DNA from: Methanobacterium sp.
GTDB lineage: Archaea > Methanobacteriota > Methanobacteria > Methanobacteriales > Methanobacteriaceae
Direction of reading: 5' to 3'
Length of the DNA stretch: 64,000 nt
Assembly (NCBI GenBank): GCA_039666455.1
Contig: JAVSLW010000010.1
Span: 105,458 to 169,457 of the forward strand
Shown here: one piece after another, positions 17,574 to 26,966 of the stretch
How the letters are laid out: every line of letters begins with the position of its first letter
Numbering within the stretch: the first letter of the stretch is position 1
Notes under the pieces: model-generated
Database searches by the model: none
The model's input: the letters and a program-made list of their open reading frames with translations, nothing else
Told to the model about the DNA's origin: nothing
Position numbers and translations under genes: made by a program

Positions 17574-18332
17574 CTACATTCCAAAAACCCTTTTTGCATT
17601 TTTTTCTGTTTTTTTATCAACTTTTAGTGGAGACACTGACTTAATTTCTGCAATTTTTTTAACTGTTTCTTCTACAAATGCAGGTTCATTCTTCTTTCCT
17701 TTAAATGGAGAGAGATAAGGGCTGTCAGTTTCTGTTAAAATATTTTCTAATGGTGTTTGTTCAACGAGTTTACTGTGATAATCAGAATAACAAATCACCG
17801 TCGAATAAGAGATATAATGGTTTTCTTCTATGATTTTATTCATAGTTTCCACATCACCGCCATAGCAGTGGAATATAACGTCTATACCCTTTGAATATTT
17901 CATAACTATTTCCAAAGATTTTGATTCAGCATCCCGGGCATGGATTACAAGAGGCATTTCATACTCATTTGCAAGGTCTATAAATGACCTGAAAACATTT
18001 ACCTGCTTATTTCTTTTTTCAGTATCTTTTACATGGTGAAAATCAAGGCCAGTTTCCCCAAGAGCTACGGCTTTATCAATATTTTCGTTAATTTCTTTAA
18101 ATGCCTGTTCAATTATTGATGCATCTGCTTTAGAAGCATTTACTGGATGAAATCCAAGCGTTCCCTGCAAAAATCCTTTATATTCGTCCACCAATTTAAG
18201 AGTTCGCCTGTTACCGCCCAGAGTAGCTCCTGAATTTATAATTCCACTCAGTTTTTTCTTTGCTCTCTCCATTACTTCTTCTCTATTCTGGTTAAACTCT
18301 TTAAAATCAACATGACAGTGTGAATCAATCAT
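17574..18332 (-). CDS. TatD-family metal-dependent hydrolase
   Basis: A 252-residue amidohydrolase-fold protein with metal ligands in MIDSHCHVDF (His5, His7), the Glu in ALGETGLDFHH, a His in LVIHARDA, a His in VIFHCYGG and the Asp in ILTETDSPYLSP. These are the TatD DNase signatures. A GGAGGT site precedes the ATG. It lies upstream of, and on the same strand as, the ppx-ppk1 pair but is separated by about 160 bases. Another, more divergent member lies at 25287. Confidence 0.9.
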   Translation of the reverse strand: MIDSHCHVDFKEFNQNREEVMERAKKKLSGIINSGATLGGNRRTLKLVDEYKGFLQGTLGFHPVNASKADASIIEQAFKEINENIDKAVALGETGLDFHHVKDTEKRNKQVNVFRSFIDLANEYEMPLVIHARDAESKSLEIVMKYSKGIDVIFHCYGGDVETMNKIIEENHYISYSTVICYSDYHSKLVEQTPLENILTETDSPYLSPFKGKKNEPAFVEETVKKIAEIKSVSPLKVDKKTEKNAKRVFGM

Positions 18333-18373
18333 AATACTACCTCCGATTCAAAAATAAATTAAAATAAGAAGTA

Positions 18374-19141
18374 TTAAATCCCAAAGCGCCTTTCCCTTTC
18401 TTGATAAGACCTTAGTGCCCTTAAAAAGTCTACTTTTCTAAGCTCTGGCCATAAACTATCGCAGAAGTAAAGTTCTGAATATGAAGACTGCCATAAAAGG
18501 AAGCCGCTCAGCCTTTCTTCACCGCTTGTCCTTATTATAAGATTTGGGTCCTCTAAACCTGCAGTGTAAAGGTTTTTATTAACCAGATCTTCATTTATAT
18601 CCTCAAGATTAATTTTTCCTTCTTTAAATTCATTTGATATTTTTTTTATGGCATCAATTATTTCCATACGTCCATCATAGCCAATTGCAATGTTAACAAT
18701 CCGCTTATCGTATGAAGCAGTCGATTCTTCGGCAACCTTTATGGCTTCCCGAACGTTTTTGGGAAGTAAATCCAGATTACCAACGGCCTTAACCCTCACC
18801 TTATTCTTGTGGATCTTAGGATTGTTGGCTATTTCCTCAAAATTTTTCTGGAAAAGCTTCATTAAGCCCTTAACCTCTTCTTGTGGCCTTTTAAAATTCT
18901 CGGTAGAAAAGGCATATGCAGTTACTATTTTTATTCCAAATTCTATTGACCAGTCTAAAACTTTTTCAAGGGTGTCTACTCCTCTTTTGTGACCTTCTAT
19001 AGCTTGCATATTCCCCATTAATTTTGAATAACGCCTGTTGCCGTCCATTATTATAGCGATGTGCTTGGGCATATTTTTTACTTTAAGATTTCTTGATATG
19101 TACCATTCATAAATTCTATAAAGTGGTTTCAGTGGTTCCAT
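18374..19141 (-). CDS. uppS: Isoprenyl diphosphate synthase (UppS-like, cis type)
   Basis: A 256-residue cis-prenyltransferase that makes the long polyprenyl lipid carrier for glycan and cell-wall assembly. Signatures: HIAIIMDGNRRYSK (catalytic Asp33), GHKRGVDTLE, TAYAFSTENFKRP and a C-terminal IIRTSGEERLSGFLLWQ with YSELYF. The start is ATG 19141 with GGAG five bases upstream, and it lies within the last 26 bases of the MtxX gene, so the two are co-translated. Confidence 0.93.
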   Translation of the reverse strand: MEPLKPLYRIYEWYISRNLKVKNMPKHIAIIMDGNRRYSKLMGNMQAIEGHKRGVDTLEKVLDWSIEFGIKIVTAYAFSTENFKRPQEEVKGLMKLFQKNFEEIANNPKIHKNKVRVKAVGNLDLLPKNVREAIKVAEESTASYDKRIVNIAIGYDGRMEIIDAIKKISNEFKEGKINLEDINEDLVNKNLYTAGLEDPNLIIRTSGEERLSGFLLWQSSYSELYFCDSLWPELRKVDFLRALRSYQERERRFGI

Positions 19142-19850
19142 TTTCACTCCTACTTTTAAGTCTTGCCAGATAGTTTGAAAACTCTAAAGCTCGTTTATAT
19201 CCTTCTACAGTCTGTGATCTTGAGGTATCAATGAAAATTTCGTCAATTCCAAGTGTTATTGCACCATAACTTTTTCCTGAACCTAAAAAAACAAGCGTTC
19301 TAAAGATCAGGTTCCCAGAAATTCCGTCTGGTGCCAGAATGAAGTTTACATTATCTTTTATAGCATCCTCTATTAATATAAAATAATGTTTTACAAAATA
19401 TTTATCTTTTATGATCTCTGTTAAATTCATAGCTTCTTCGATGGAATCATCAATTTTAGGACTTCTACCAATATCTTGAGGTCTTCCACCAGAAAGAATA
19501 GCAATCTTAGGTTCAATTCCAATTTTAAATAAAAAATCAGCGCCTAATTCTATTATTTTTGCTTTATCCTGTAAATTCTCTCCTTCATCAATTCCAACAG
19601 GCGCAAAAAGAAATTTGCAATTACATGCCTCTAAAAATGAAGCCCGATGTATCTTATTACTGTATTTTTCTTTTAAAATATTCATTATATTTGAAACACT
19701 TAATGAACCTCTTAAAGCAGCGTCTACCTCTTTATTTAGCAGCATGTGAATCAATTCATCTTCAGATTCAGTTAATATAACTTCAAAGTCGACTCTCTTT
19801 GAAGCCTCTAAAATATTTCTATTTTGCCCAAGACCTGCCGCTATTTTCAT
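19116..19850 (-). CDS. mtxX: Methanogenesis marker protein 4 / MtxX
   Basis: A 244-residue protein of the phosphate acetyl/butyryl-transferase-like fold annotated in methanogens as MtxX or methanogenesis marker 4. Features are VDAALRGSLSVSNIM, IAILSGGRPQDIGR, ILAPDGISGNLIFRTL and SYGAITLGIDEIFIDTSRS. It was first named for proximity to methyltransferase genes; its reaction is unknown. AGAGGAT precedes the ATG. It overlaps the start of uppS. Confidence 0.8.
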   Translation of the reverse strand: MKIAAGLGQNRNILEASKRVDFEVILTESEDELIHMLLNKEVDAALRGSLSVSNIMNILKEKYSNKIHRASFLEACNCKFLFAPVGIDEGENLQDKAKIIELGADFLFKIGIEPKIAILSGGRPQDIGRSPKIDDSIEEAMNLTEIIKDKYFVKHYFILIEDAIKDNVNFILAPDGISGNLIFRTLVFLGSGKSYGAITLGIDEIFIDTSRSQTVEGYKRALEFSNYLARLKSRSENGTTETTL

Positions 19851-20007
19851 TTTATCCTCTCTTTAATATTTTTTTCTAAATTAATAATATAAATTTTTCA
19901 GGTTGCCAGGTGCTGGACGACTCTGTAGAAATGCTTTTAAACTTTGATATATAAACATTTAATGATCGGTATTAAAAAATCAATTACTAAATTTTTAAGG
20001 GCTAAAT

Positions 20008-20964
20008 ATGATAACTACAGTGGTGGGAAGTTATCCTGCATTACCTGAAGAACCGTCATCAATTTCAAAAAAACTTTCAAACTTTTTTGGGATATATGAT
20101 AAATATAAACCAGCAATAAAACTTGCAATACGTGACCAGATAGAAGCAGGGATTGATATAATCTCAGATGGGCAGGTAAGATGTGGAATGGTTGAAATTT
20201 TTGCTAAAGCTATTCCTGGAATGGCTGTTGAAGATAATACTCCTAAAATTGTGGGAAAAATCATGCCACCTCACAGGTCAATATCTGCTGGAGACCTTAA
20301 ATATGCAATAAACATTTCTAAAAACATTTCCAAGGAATATGGCTCAAATCAGAGTAAAACAATTGAAAAAGGCGTTAAAGGAGTTAAAGGCATAATTACG
20401 GGTCCTTCTACTCTTGTTTTCTCTTCAAGACTTGAAGGATTTTATAGAAAAAAAGAAGACGCAGTTTTTGATATGGCGTATGCTTTAAAAAAGGAAGCTG
20501 AATTTTTAGAAAAAGCAGGAGCTATCTATATCCAGGTTGATGAGCCATTTATTTCCACTGGTGTTGTGGATGTTAATGTTGCAAAAAAAGCCGTGGGGAT
20601 TATAACAGAAGATTTATCTATCCCTAAAGCATTACATGTCTGTGGGGATGTGGCAGATGTCTTCAATGAGATTTTAAAATTTGATGTGGATATAATTGAT
20701 TGTGAATTTGCAGGTATTCCTCAAAATGTGAATTTGCTTGAAAATTGCAACTTAAAAGGTAAAAAAATAGGATTTGGATGTTTAGATACAAAAACCAATA
20801 AAACTGAAACTAAAGAAGAAGTTAAAAACCTTATTAAAAGAGGTATAGAGTTAATAGGTGCTGAAAACATGATTGCAGACCCTGATTGCGGAATGCGAAT
20901 GCGGTCAAGAGATGCGGCGTTTTCAAAGCTTAAAGTAATGGCTGAGGCAGTGAAAAATCTCTGA
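20008..20964 (+). CDS. metE: Archaeal methionine synthase (MetE C-terminal type, corrinoid-dependent)
   Basis: A 318-residue protein equal to the catalytic half of MetE. The zinc ligands are His210 and Cys212 (LHVCGD) with Cys294 (ADPDCGM), and the start TTVVGSYP is typical of the family. The Methanothermobacter homologue transfers methyl from methylcobalamin rather than from a folate. The stop codon TGA forms part of a hairpin (20953-20969) of the dispersed repeat family. thyA follows 79 bases downstream. Confidence 0.88.
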   Translation: MITTVVGSYPALPEEPSSISKKLSNFFGIYDKYKPAIKLAIRDQIEAGIDIISDGQVRCGMVEIFAKAIPGMAVEDNTPKIVGKIMPPHRSISAGDLKYAINISKNISKEYGSNQSKTIEKGVKGVKGIITGPSTLVFSSRLEGFYRKKEDAVFDMAYALKKEAEFLEKAGAIYIQVDEPFISTGVVDVNVAKKAVGIITEDLSIPKALHVCGDVADVFNEILKFDVDIIDCEFAGIPQNVNLLENCNLKGKKIGFGCLDTKTNKTETKEEVKNLIKRGIELIGAENMIADPDCGMRMRSRDAAFSKLKVMAEAVKNL

Positions 20965-20990
20965 TTTTTTGCCACAAAACAAAGTTTTTG
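20953..20990. repeat. Two 3-nt-loop hairpins overlapping the metE stop
   Basis: AAAAATC-tct-GATTTTT (20953-20969) includes the metE stop codon. CAAAAC-aaa-GTTTTTG (20975-20990) follows directly. The arms match the hairpins near 360, 36237, 50701 and 50912. They could act as a 3' end structure, but the similar units elsewhere point to a repeat family. Confidence 0.65.
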
Positions 20991-21042
20991 CATAAAAGGT
21001 TTATAATATCATAAAATGAAAATTTAGGGGGCGGCTACCAAA

Positions 21043-21681
21043 ATGGCATTTTTAATTGAAGTCAATGAAATTGCAGATGGCTGGGAAACACTTGTAAGAA
21101 AAATAGTGGAAAATGGTAAAGAGATTAAAGATGAAAGAGGATCACTAACTTTAGAGCTCTTAAATACTATTGTTACAATTAAGAATCCTACAGGTTATTT
21201 AAAAGATTTAAAATCAATTAGAATTCCTGATGGATGTTTTTGGGCAGGAGAAAGGCTTAAAGAGTACTCTGAACAATTTTTAAGTAAAGATAAACAGGGT
21301 TTTGTTTATACTTATGGTAACCGGCTCAGAAAACATTTTAAGGATATTGATCAGATTCAAGAGGCAGTTGAAAGACTTAAAAACTGTGAGGAATCAAGGA
21401 GAGCTATATCTGTAACATGGGATCCACTAACTGACACTAAAAATGATGAAGTACCCTGCATGATCCTGGTGGATTTTAAAATAAGAGATGGGAAGATTAA
21501 TACCACAGGATTATGGCGTTCTCATGACATATATCAGGCCTGGTTTCCCAATGCTGTAGGATTAACCCATTTATCCAAATATGTGGCAGACGGATTAAAT
21601 GTACAAATTGGCACATTAACTATACACAGTATTTCTGCACATATTTATGAGCATTGTTTTGATGAAGCAAGAAGGTTATGA
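21043..21681 (+). CDS. thyA: Archaeal-type thymidylate synthase ThyA
   Basis: A 212-residue protein, much shorter than bacterial ThyA (about 264 residues), of the methanogen type. It keeps the nucleophilic Cys139 in EVPCMILVDFK, the Arg pair in EESRRAISVTWDP and TIHSISAHIYE near the C-terminus. It methylates dUMP, probably with a tetrahydromethanopterin-linked C1 donor (known only for relatives). A GGGGGCGG purine block precedes the ATG. It converges on pyrC. Confidence 0.9.
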   Translation: MAFLIEVNEIADGWETLVRKIVENGKEIKDERGSLTLELLNTIVTIKNPTGYLKDLKSIRIPDGCFWAGERLKEYSEQFLSKDKQGFVYTYGNRLRKHFKDIDQIQEAVERLKNCEESRRAISVTWDPLTDTKNDEVPCMILVDFKIRDGKINTTGLWRSHDIYQAWFPNAVGLTHLSKYVADGLNVQIGTLTIHSISAHIYEHCFDEARRL

Positions 21682-21743
21682 TGTTTAAAATGTTGTACAA
21701 GTAGAAATTGCAAAGATCATGTGAGTATCCCTTAATTTTGGTC

Positions 21744-23033
21744 TTATTCAGGGCAATAAACATGTTTTCCTTTATTTTCAAAAACTTCTCCATTTTCAAA
21801 AACCACATTTCCACGGACCATGGTCATAACAGGAATTCCTTTCACATTAAACCCTTCAAATGGAGAATATTTTGCCTTTGTTTTGAATTTTTCAGCATTT
21901 ATTATATCTTCTTTTTTCATGTCAACAACTACAAAGTCTGCATCTCTTCCTATTTCTATTCTGCCCTTGTTTTTAAGATTAAAAAATCTGGCAGGATTTT
22001 CACATAAAAGCCGCTTAATTTCACCAAAAGTTATTTTTCCATTATTTATTTGAGTTAAAAGCAAGGGAAGGGTTGTATCAAGGTTTGGAATTCCAGGCGG
22101 TGCTTCCCATACATTTCTTTCCTTTTCTTTTAATGTGTGGGGGGCGTGATCTGTTCCAATAATATCAATTTCTTTAAGGTCAAAGATATCCAGTTTGTTC
22201 TCATTATCCCTAAGTGGAGGATTTGTTTTCACAAAATTACCGCATTTATCAAAGTAGGAATCATCCAGAAGAAGGTGATGAGGTGTTATCTCTGAAAAAA
22301 TATCAAAACCAAGAGTTTTAGCATAATTTATTAATTCAAGGGCTTTTTTAGTACTCACATGGCATATGCGAACTTTCTGGTTGTAATAGGAGGCAAGAGC
22401 AATAGCTGTAGCTACAGCAACCACTTCTGAAATTGGTGGGCGTGCCTTAGCATATATTCTGGGATTTTCATTCATCAGGCCTTTTTCTATCCGGGTGCAG
22501 TGATCTATAATATTTTTATCTTCTGCATGAATGGAAATAATGTGTTTCTGGTTTAATTTAGAAATTTCCTTAAATGTTTCCATTAAAAAGCTGTTATCTG
22601 CAAGATCCATGAATATTTTAAAAGAAGCAGGATTAAGCTCGGCTACCTGATCAATATCATCTAAATCTTTTACTCCTGCATGCAGCGCAAAATCAACAAT
22701 ACTCTTTTTTGCAATATCAAGCTTTTCAAGAAACGCTTTTTTAGTGTTTGTTGGAGGTTCTGTATTGGGCATGTCCATTACTGTGGTAAAACCGCCTGCT
22801 GCAGCTGCTTTGCTTCCAGTTTTAAAATCTTCTTTATAAGTAAGTCCAGGGTCTCTAAAATGAACGTGTGAGTCAATTAAACCAGGTAAAATTGGGTTTC
22901 CTTTGATATCGATTATTTCGCTGCTTTTTGGCGGGATTTTTGTAATGGAGACAATTTTTCCATTATCAATTCCAATGGTGCATTCCAGGTTTTCAGGGAC
23001 AATTTTACAGTTAGTTAAACATAAATCAATCAA
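21744..23033 (-). CDS. pyrC: Dihydroorotase
   Basis: A 429-residue amidohydrolase for the third step of pyrimidine synthesis. Metal ligands are seen in DSHVHFRDPG (His56, His58), SIHAEDKN, RICHVST and IGTDHAPHT. The start is TTG at 23033 with GGTG five bases upstream and gives the family-typical N-terminus. The length matches the large class I dihydroorotases. The thyA gene ends 62 bases away on the opposite strand. Confidence 0.93.
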   Translation of the reverse strand: MIDLCLTNCKIVPENLECTIGIDNGKIVSITKIPPKSSEIIDIKGNPILPGLIDSHVHFRDPGLTYKEDFKTGSKAAAAGGFTTVMDMPNTEPPTNTKKAFLEKLDIAKKSIVDFALHAGVKDLDDIDQVAELNPASFKIFMDLADNSFLMETFKEISKLNQKHIISIHAEDKNIIDHCTRIEKGLMNENPRIYAKARPPISEVVAVATAIALASYYNQKVRICHVSTKKALELINYAKTLGFDIFSEITPHHLLLDDSYFDKCGNFVKTNPPLRDNENKLDIFDLKEIDIIGTDHAPHTLKEKERNVWEAPPGIPNLDTTLPLLLTQINNGKITFGEIKRLLCENPARFFNLKNKGRIEIGRDADFVVVDMKKEDIINAEKFKTKAKYSPFEGFNVKGIPVMTMVRGNVVFENGEVFENKGKHVYCPE

Positions 23034-23129
23034 TTGAACACCATCTTCAGGTTAAAAGAGTAAAAAGCAGGGGACACCTGTTTTATCTAAAATTCATGTA
23101 TTTAGGATGGTAAAGTGGGGATACTATTT

Positions 23130-23282
23130 TTATTTAGATACCAAAGCTTCAAGTTCGTCTTTCGGTATCTTTTTAGCGATATCAAGTTTTGTTGGACATC
23201 TTCCAAGTTTAATATCATGTTTTTTTGCAATTTCTTTAAGATCCTTTAGTTTTGCTTTTTTAGCCATTTCTTCGACGTTCAT
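23130..23282 (-). CDS. Small HeH/SAP-like protein (50 residues)
   Basis: A short frame, MNVEEMAKKAKLKDLKEIA... ending ELEALVSK, with a strong GGAGG five bases before the ATG. The pattern of two short helices around KKHDIKLGRCPTKLDIAKK resembles helix-extension-helix, SAP or Rho-N-terminal nucleic-acid-binding modules. It lies between pyrC and two regulator genes on the same strand. Function unknown; DNA or RNA binding is inference. Confidence 0.65.
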   Translation of the reverse strand: MNVEEMAKKAKLKDLKEIAKKHDIKLGRCPTKLDIAKKIPKDELEALVSK

Positions 23283-23340
23283 TTTATCCCTCCAATGTTC
23301 CAATTTTTACATGTTTAAATATACACTTATAATTTATAAA

Positions 23341-24204
23341 CTATATTAAATGAGATATCAATTTATCCAGCTTTTTTAATCCGATTTTATCAGATTTTTG
23401 GCGATAGTATTCAAATAGATCATTTGCCCATAAAATAGCATCATTATTTTTGCTTATTAAACCCCTTGAAGCATCGTATACTCCCTCTTTTGTATATAGT
23501 CCTAAAGACAGGTGTTTATCTGTAACTGTAAAAGCTACTTTCACTTCTTCATTTAATATCCATAAATTTATGCTTCCACTGGAATTTAACTTAATAAAAT
23601 CTTTTAAATTCAGGGGATTGAGGTTTTTGATGGTTTGTTTTAGTACAGCTTCACTCAGTATTAGTTCAACTTTAACTTCTTTATTGTCAAGTATTTGTAG
23701 AAATGTTTTTGTAAAATCCGGGTGAAAAATAGTAGAAACACCCTTTATAGTTTTGGATTGGAGTAATATATCTATAAACAGCCCGTGAGCCTTAAAAATG
23801 TTAGTCTTCTCTGACTCAATAAACTCTGAATCGCTTAAATTTCCTATATTCATTAATAATTTCTTAGGAATATCATTTATTTCATGATTAAGCCATAAAT
23901 TCTGGCATTTTTTAAGTACAATCAGTGTTTTAATCATGTCTTCTAATTTTAGGGATAATATATGTCCAATTTCAGATAAGTAGTAATTATCAATGTCTCT
24001 TGATACTATCCTTTGTTTTTCAAGCCCATTTATTCCACGTAATATGGTAGAAGACTGAATTCCAGTTAATTTCCTTAGTTGACTGGTTTTTTTAGGCCCA
24101 TCCATTAAAATGATCATAATTTTTACTCTAATACTGGATATACCAAAAAATTTCAAATCTTCCTTTACTTCTTCATAAAAATTTAAAGTATTATCCCTGG
24201 ACAT
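23341..24204 (-). CDS. FilR1-like winged-helix transcription regulator
   Basis: A 287-residue protein with an N-terminal winged HTH (SIRVKIMIILMDGPKKTSQLRKLTG... STILRGINGLEKQRIV, about 20-75) and a C-terminal domain of the FilR1/DUF1724 type ending in AFTVTDKHLSLGLYTKEGVYDASRGLIS. The family regulates methanogenesis genes in Methanothrix-type archaea and is expanded in methanogens. I chose ATG 24204 (AGGTGA upstream) over 24252. A tandem paralogue lies immediately upstream. Confidence 0.8.
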   Translation of the reverse strand: MSRDNTLNFYEEVKEDLKFFGISSIRVKIMIILMDGPKKTSQLRKLTGIQSSTILRGINGLEKQRIVSRDIDNYYLSEIGHILSLKLEDMIKTLIVLKKCQNLWLNHEINDIPKKLLMNIGNLSDSEFIESEKTNIFKAHGLFIDILLQSKTIKGVSTIFHPDFTKTFLQILDNKEVKVELILSEAVLKQTIKNLNPLNLKDFIKLNSSGSINLWILNEEVKVAFTVTDKHLSLGLYTKEGVYDASRGLISKNNDAILWANDLFEYYRQKSDKIGLKKLDKLISHLI

Positions 24205-24241
24205 GAATTCACCTGAACTGGTTAATAAACCTTTAAAATCT

Positions 24242-25066
24242 CTAAATATCATTTAAATGAATTATTTTCGCTTTTTTAAAATAATAACAGTATAATTCCT
24301 CTCCCCAGCTAATAGCATCTTCATCATAGGATACTAAAGACATTGTGGCATCATAGATGCCGTCATTTAAAAATAAACCCAGATTTAAAAACCTTTCAGT
24401 TACAGTTAATGCTATTTTTATATCCTCATCAATGCTTAAAAATTTTAGATTGTTTAATGAAATTGTTTCTTCTAACCTTTCCAGGCCTATACTTTTAATC
24501 ATGGCATCAAATATTAATGGAGTTAATATAATTTCTGCTTCTGCTTCATTTTGTAAGCCACTGGTATACAGGTCAAATAGAGGATAATAAAATATTGGGG
24601 AAACAATCTTAATGTTACTGGATCTGGATAGAATTTCAGCATAATAAGTATGGGGTTTAATAATATCTGTGGGGGTAGATTCCACAATAAAAGAATTGTT
24701 AAGATATCCGATTTTTTTAATTAAAAAAGAAGGTATTCCATCTATTAAATGATTCAGCCACATTTTTTCACAATTTTTAACTGCGCTGAAGGACTTAAAT
24801 AAATTTTCATATTTAACAGCGTATATTCTACCAAGTGATGATAGAAAATACCTTTTTCCTTTTTTAAATATCATATCTTCATTTTCAAGTTTTTTAAGAG
24901 CATGGGACAATGAGGGCTTTAGACTTCCCTGGATTTTAAACTCATTTAAACGCTTACCTCTTTCTTTTAAACTTAAAATGATCTTTGTTCGAATACTGGA
25001 TGTTGTAATAAAGTTTAAATCTTCCTTTACCTCATCATAAACATCCAGGATATCATTCATATTCAT
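24242..25066 (-). CDS. FilR1-like winged-helix transcription regulator (tandem paralogue)
   Basis: A 274-residue protein with the same layout as its neighbour: winged HTH (SIRTKIILSLKERGKRLNEF... SHALKKLENEDMI) and a C-terminal domain with ALTVTERFLNLGLFLNDGIYDATMSLVS. The two are clearly homologous but well diverged, so the duplication is old. Start could be residue 1 or Met3; no strong ribosome site is visible. Confidence 0.78.
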   Translation of the reverse strand: MNMNDILDVYDEVKEDLNFITTSSIRTKIILSLKERGKRLNEFKIQGSLKPSLSHALKKLENEDMIFKKGKRYFLSSLGRIYAVKYENLFKSFSAVKNCEKMWLNHLIDGIPSFLIKKIGYLNNSFIVESTPTDIIKPHTYYAEILSRSSNIKIVSPIFYYPLFDLYTSGLQNEAEAEIILTPLIFDAMIKSIGLERLEETISLNNLKFLSIDEDIKIALTVTERFLNLGLFLNDGIYDATMSLVSYDEDAISWGEELYCYYFKKAKIIHLNDI

Positions 25067-25286
25067 TGAAACATCTCTTAAAAGTTTATAAATTTTTATA
25101 CAATCTTTTTTAAATACTGGTTATGATATGCCGGAAGACCCACAACAATCAATAGATATATTTAATAATATTTAAATAGGTTCTATAATAGTATTATCAA
25201 AAGTTTTAGACAGTTCCAGGGTATGAAATCTGAAAGGATTATTATTAGTCAACTGAAGAATTTTCTATTAAATGATCAGGTGTTAT

Positions 25287-26042
25287 ATGATAGACTCACA
25301 CATACATGCAGATACAAGACCTTATGAAGACTTTGAGCTGATGAAAATAGCAGGAATAAAAAAAGCAGTTACATGTGCCCATGATCCATTAAAAATGAGT
25401 ACTTCAGACGTGATATTTGATCACTGGGACAGAATTTTAAGTAATGATGTTAAAAGAGCCGCAGAAAATGGATTAGAATTATACGCTGCCATTGGGATTC
25501 ATCCACGAAGCATTTCAGCTGATTTTGAAAGAGCACTTGAAAAGCTACCAGGCTATCTAAAAAATGATGGTGTGGTGGCAGTTGGAGAAATAGGTCTTGA
25601 AGTTGCCTCTAAACTGGAAAAAGAAATATTTAAAAGACAGTTAAAGCTTGCTGAAAGTCTTGAAATGAAAGTGGTTGTTCACACACCACGCAGGAACAAA
25701 AAGGAAGTTACAGGAGTTATAACTTCAATCATTGAAGAAAATATTGATCCTGAAATGGTTGTAATAGATCATGTGGATAAAAGCATTGTCGATGATGTCA
25801 TTGAATTTGGGTCAATGCTTGGAATTACAGTACAGCCCCTCAAGATGACTCCAGACGAAGCAGTTTCATTAATCTTAGAGTATGGATTTGAAAAATTTAT
25901 GTTAAACAGTGACATGAGCTCTTCACCTTCAGATCCGTTATCTGTCCCTAAAACTGTACATAAAATGAGATTAGCAGGATTTGAAGAAAAAGATATTGAT
26001 AAAGTTTCAAATGAAAATGCGTCAATGTTTTTTGGTATTTAA
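25287..26042 (+). CDS. Archaeal TatD-like amidohydrolase
   Basis: A protein of about 251 residues beginning MIDSHIHADTRPYEDFELM, with metal-site motifs AAIGIHPRSI, VAVGEIGLE, VVVHTPRRNKKE, MVVIDHVDKS and FMLNSDMSSSPSDPLS. This is the archaeal TatD-related branch, more divergent than the gene at 17574. ATG 25287 has AGGTG five bases upstream and gives the conserved N-terminus; 25272 is less likely. Substrate unknown. Confidence 0.8.
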   Translation: MIDSHIHADTRPYEDFELMKIAGIKKAVTCAHDPLKMSTSDVIFDHWDRILSNDVKRAAENGLELYAAIGIHPRSISADFERALEKLPGYLKNDGVVAVGEIGLEVASKLEKEIFKRQLKLAESLEMKVVVHTPRRNKKEVTGVITSIIEENIDPEMVVIDHVDKSIVDDVIEFGSMLGITVQPLKMTPDEAVSLILEYGFEKFMLNSDMSSSPSDPLSVPKTVHKMRLAGFEEKDIDKVSNENASMFFGI

Positions 26043-26055
26043 TGAATTGAAAACC

Positions 26056-26922
26056 TCAAATTTCATCCAGATCAAAATAATGAGGAGTATTTAAAGCCCC
26101 TAATTTTCTAACACAGTAAGAAGCAACTAAATTTGCATAATCCAAACATTCTCTAAGTTTTTTTTCTTTTATGTACCCTGCAATAAACCCTGCTGCAAAT
26201 GAGTCTCCAGCTCCAGTTGTATCCAGTACATTTACTTTTCTGGCAGGCGAGTGAATTACATCATATTCAGTATAAAGACTTGCACCATTTTCACCGCATG
26301 TTACAATCACTATTTTAGCCCCCATATCCTGAAGAACATGTGCACCAACTCTAATATCCTCACCAGTTAATATTTTCATCTCTTTTTTGTTTAAAAACAA
26401 AATATCGGTTCTTTTAATTATTTTTGCAAGTTTAGTGGTACCAAATGAACATAAAATAGCACCAGGGTTAAAAGAAAAAATATTTGCATGTTTTGAAGCC
26501 TCCTTAACAACGCTCTTATACATCTGAGTGACATGGAGGATTTTTGAATCATTTATATAATTAATATCTTCTCTTTCAAGCTTGAATTTTTTATTTGCAC
26601 CTATAAATGTGTACATGGACCTTTCACCCCCAGGATCAACAGCAATAAACACCATACCTGTTTTGTGGTCTGTTTTTAAGAGTCGCTGAATATCAACCCT
26701 CTCATGTTCAAGTTCTCCAAGAGCGACTTCACCAAAATAATCCCTACCAATTCTTGCTATAATGCCCGTATTAACATTTAAACGGGATGTTCCAACTGTA
26801 AAATTAGATGCAGACCCTCCAACAGATAAAAGGAGGTTATTTATTTCCACTTCATCATCTGGTGAGGTAAATCGAGGGACTTTTTGTAAAAAATCTATGT
26901 TGCATGCTCCAAGCCCTACCAC
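26056..26922 (-). CDS. PfkB-family carbohydrate/nucleoside kinase
   Basis: A ribokinase-fold enzyme of about 288 residues. N-terminal VGLGACNIDFLQKVPR and GGSASNFTVGTSRL form the substrate site. The C-terminal DTTGAGDSFAAGFIAG holds the anion hole and catalytic Asp. Archaeal members phosphorylate nucleosides, sugars or fructose 6-phosphate; the sequence does not decide which. The GTG at 26922 lacks a good ribosome site; the frame is open upstream (FIGFD before VVGLG) and an ATT preceded by GAGG is possible, so the true start may be a few codons earlier. Confidence 0.8.
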   Translation of the reverse strand: MVGLGACNIDFLQKVPRFTSPDDEVEINNLLLSVGGSASNFTVGTSRLNVNTGIIARIGRDYFGEVALGELEHERVDIQRLLKTDHKTGMVFIAVDPGGERSMYTFIGANKKFKLEREDINYINDSKILHVTQMYKSVVKEASKHANIFSFNPGAILCSFGTTKLAKIIKRTDILFLNKKEMKILTGEDIRVGAHVLQDMGAKIVIVTCGENGASLYTEYDVIHSPARKVNVLDTTGAGDSFAAGFIAGYIKEKKLRECLDYANLVASYCVRKLGALNTPHYFDLDEI

Positions 26923-26966
26923 GTCAAAACCAATAAACTCGTCCTCATTTGAAGTTATATCAAAAA

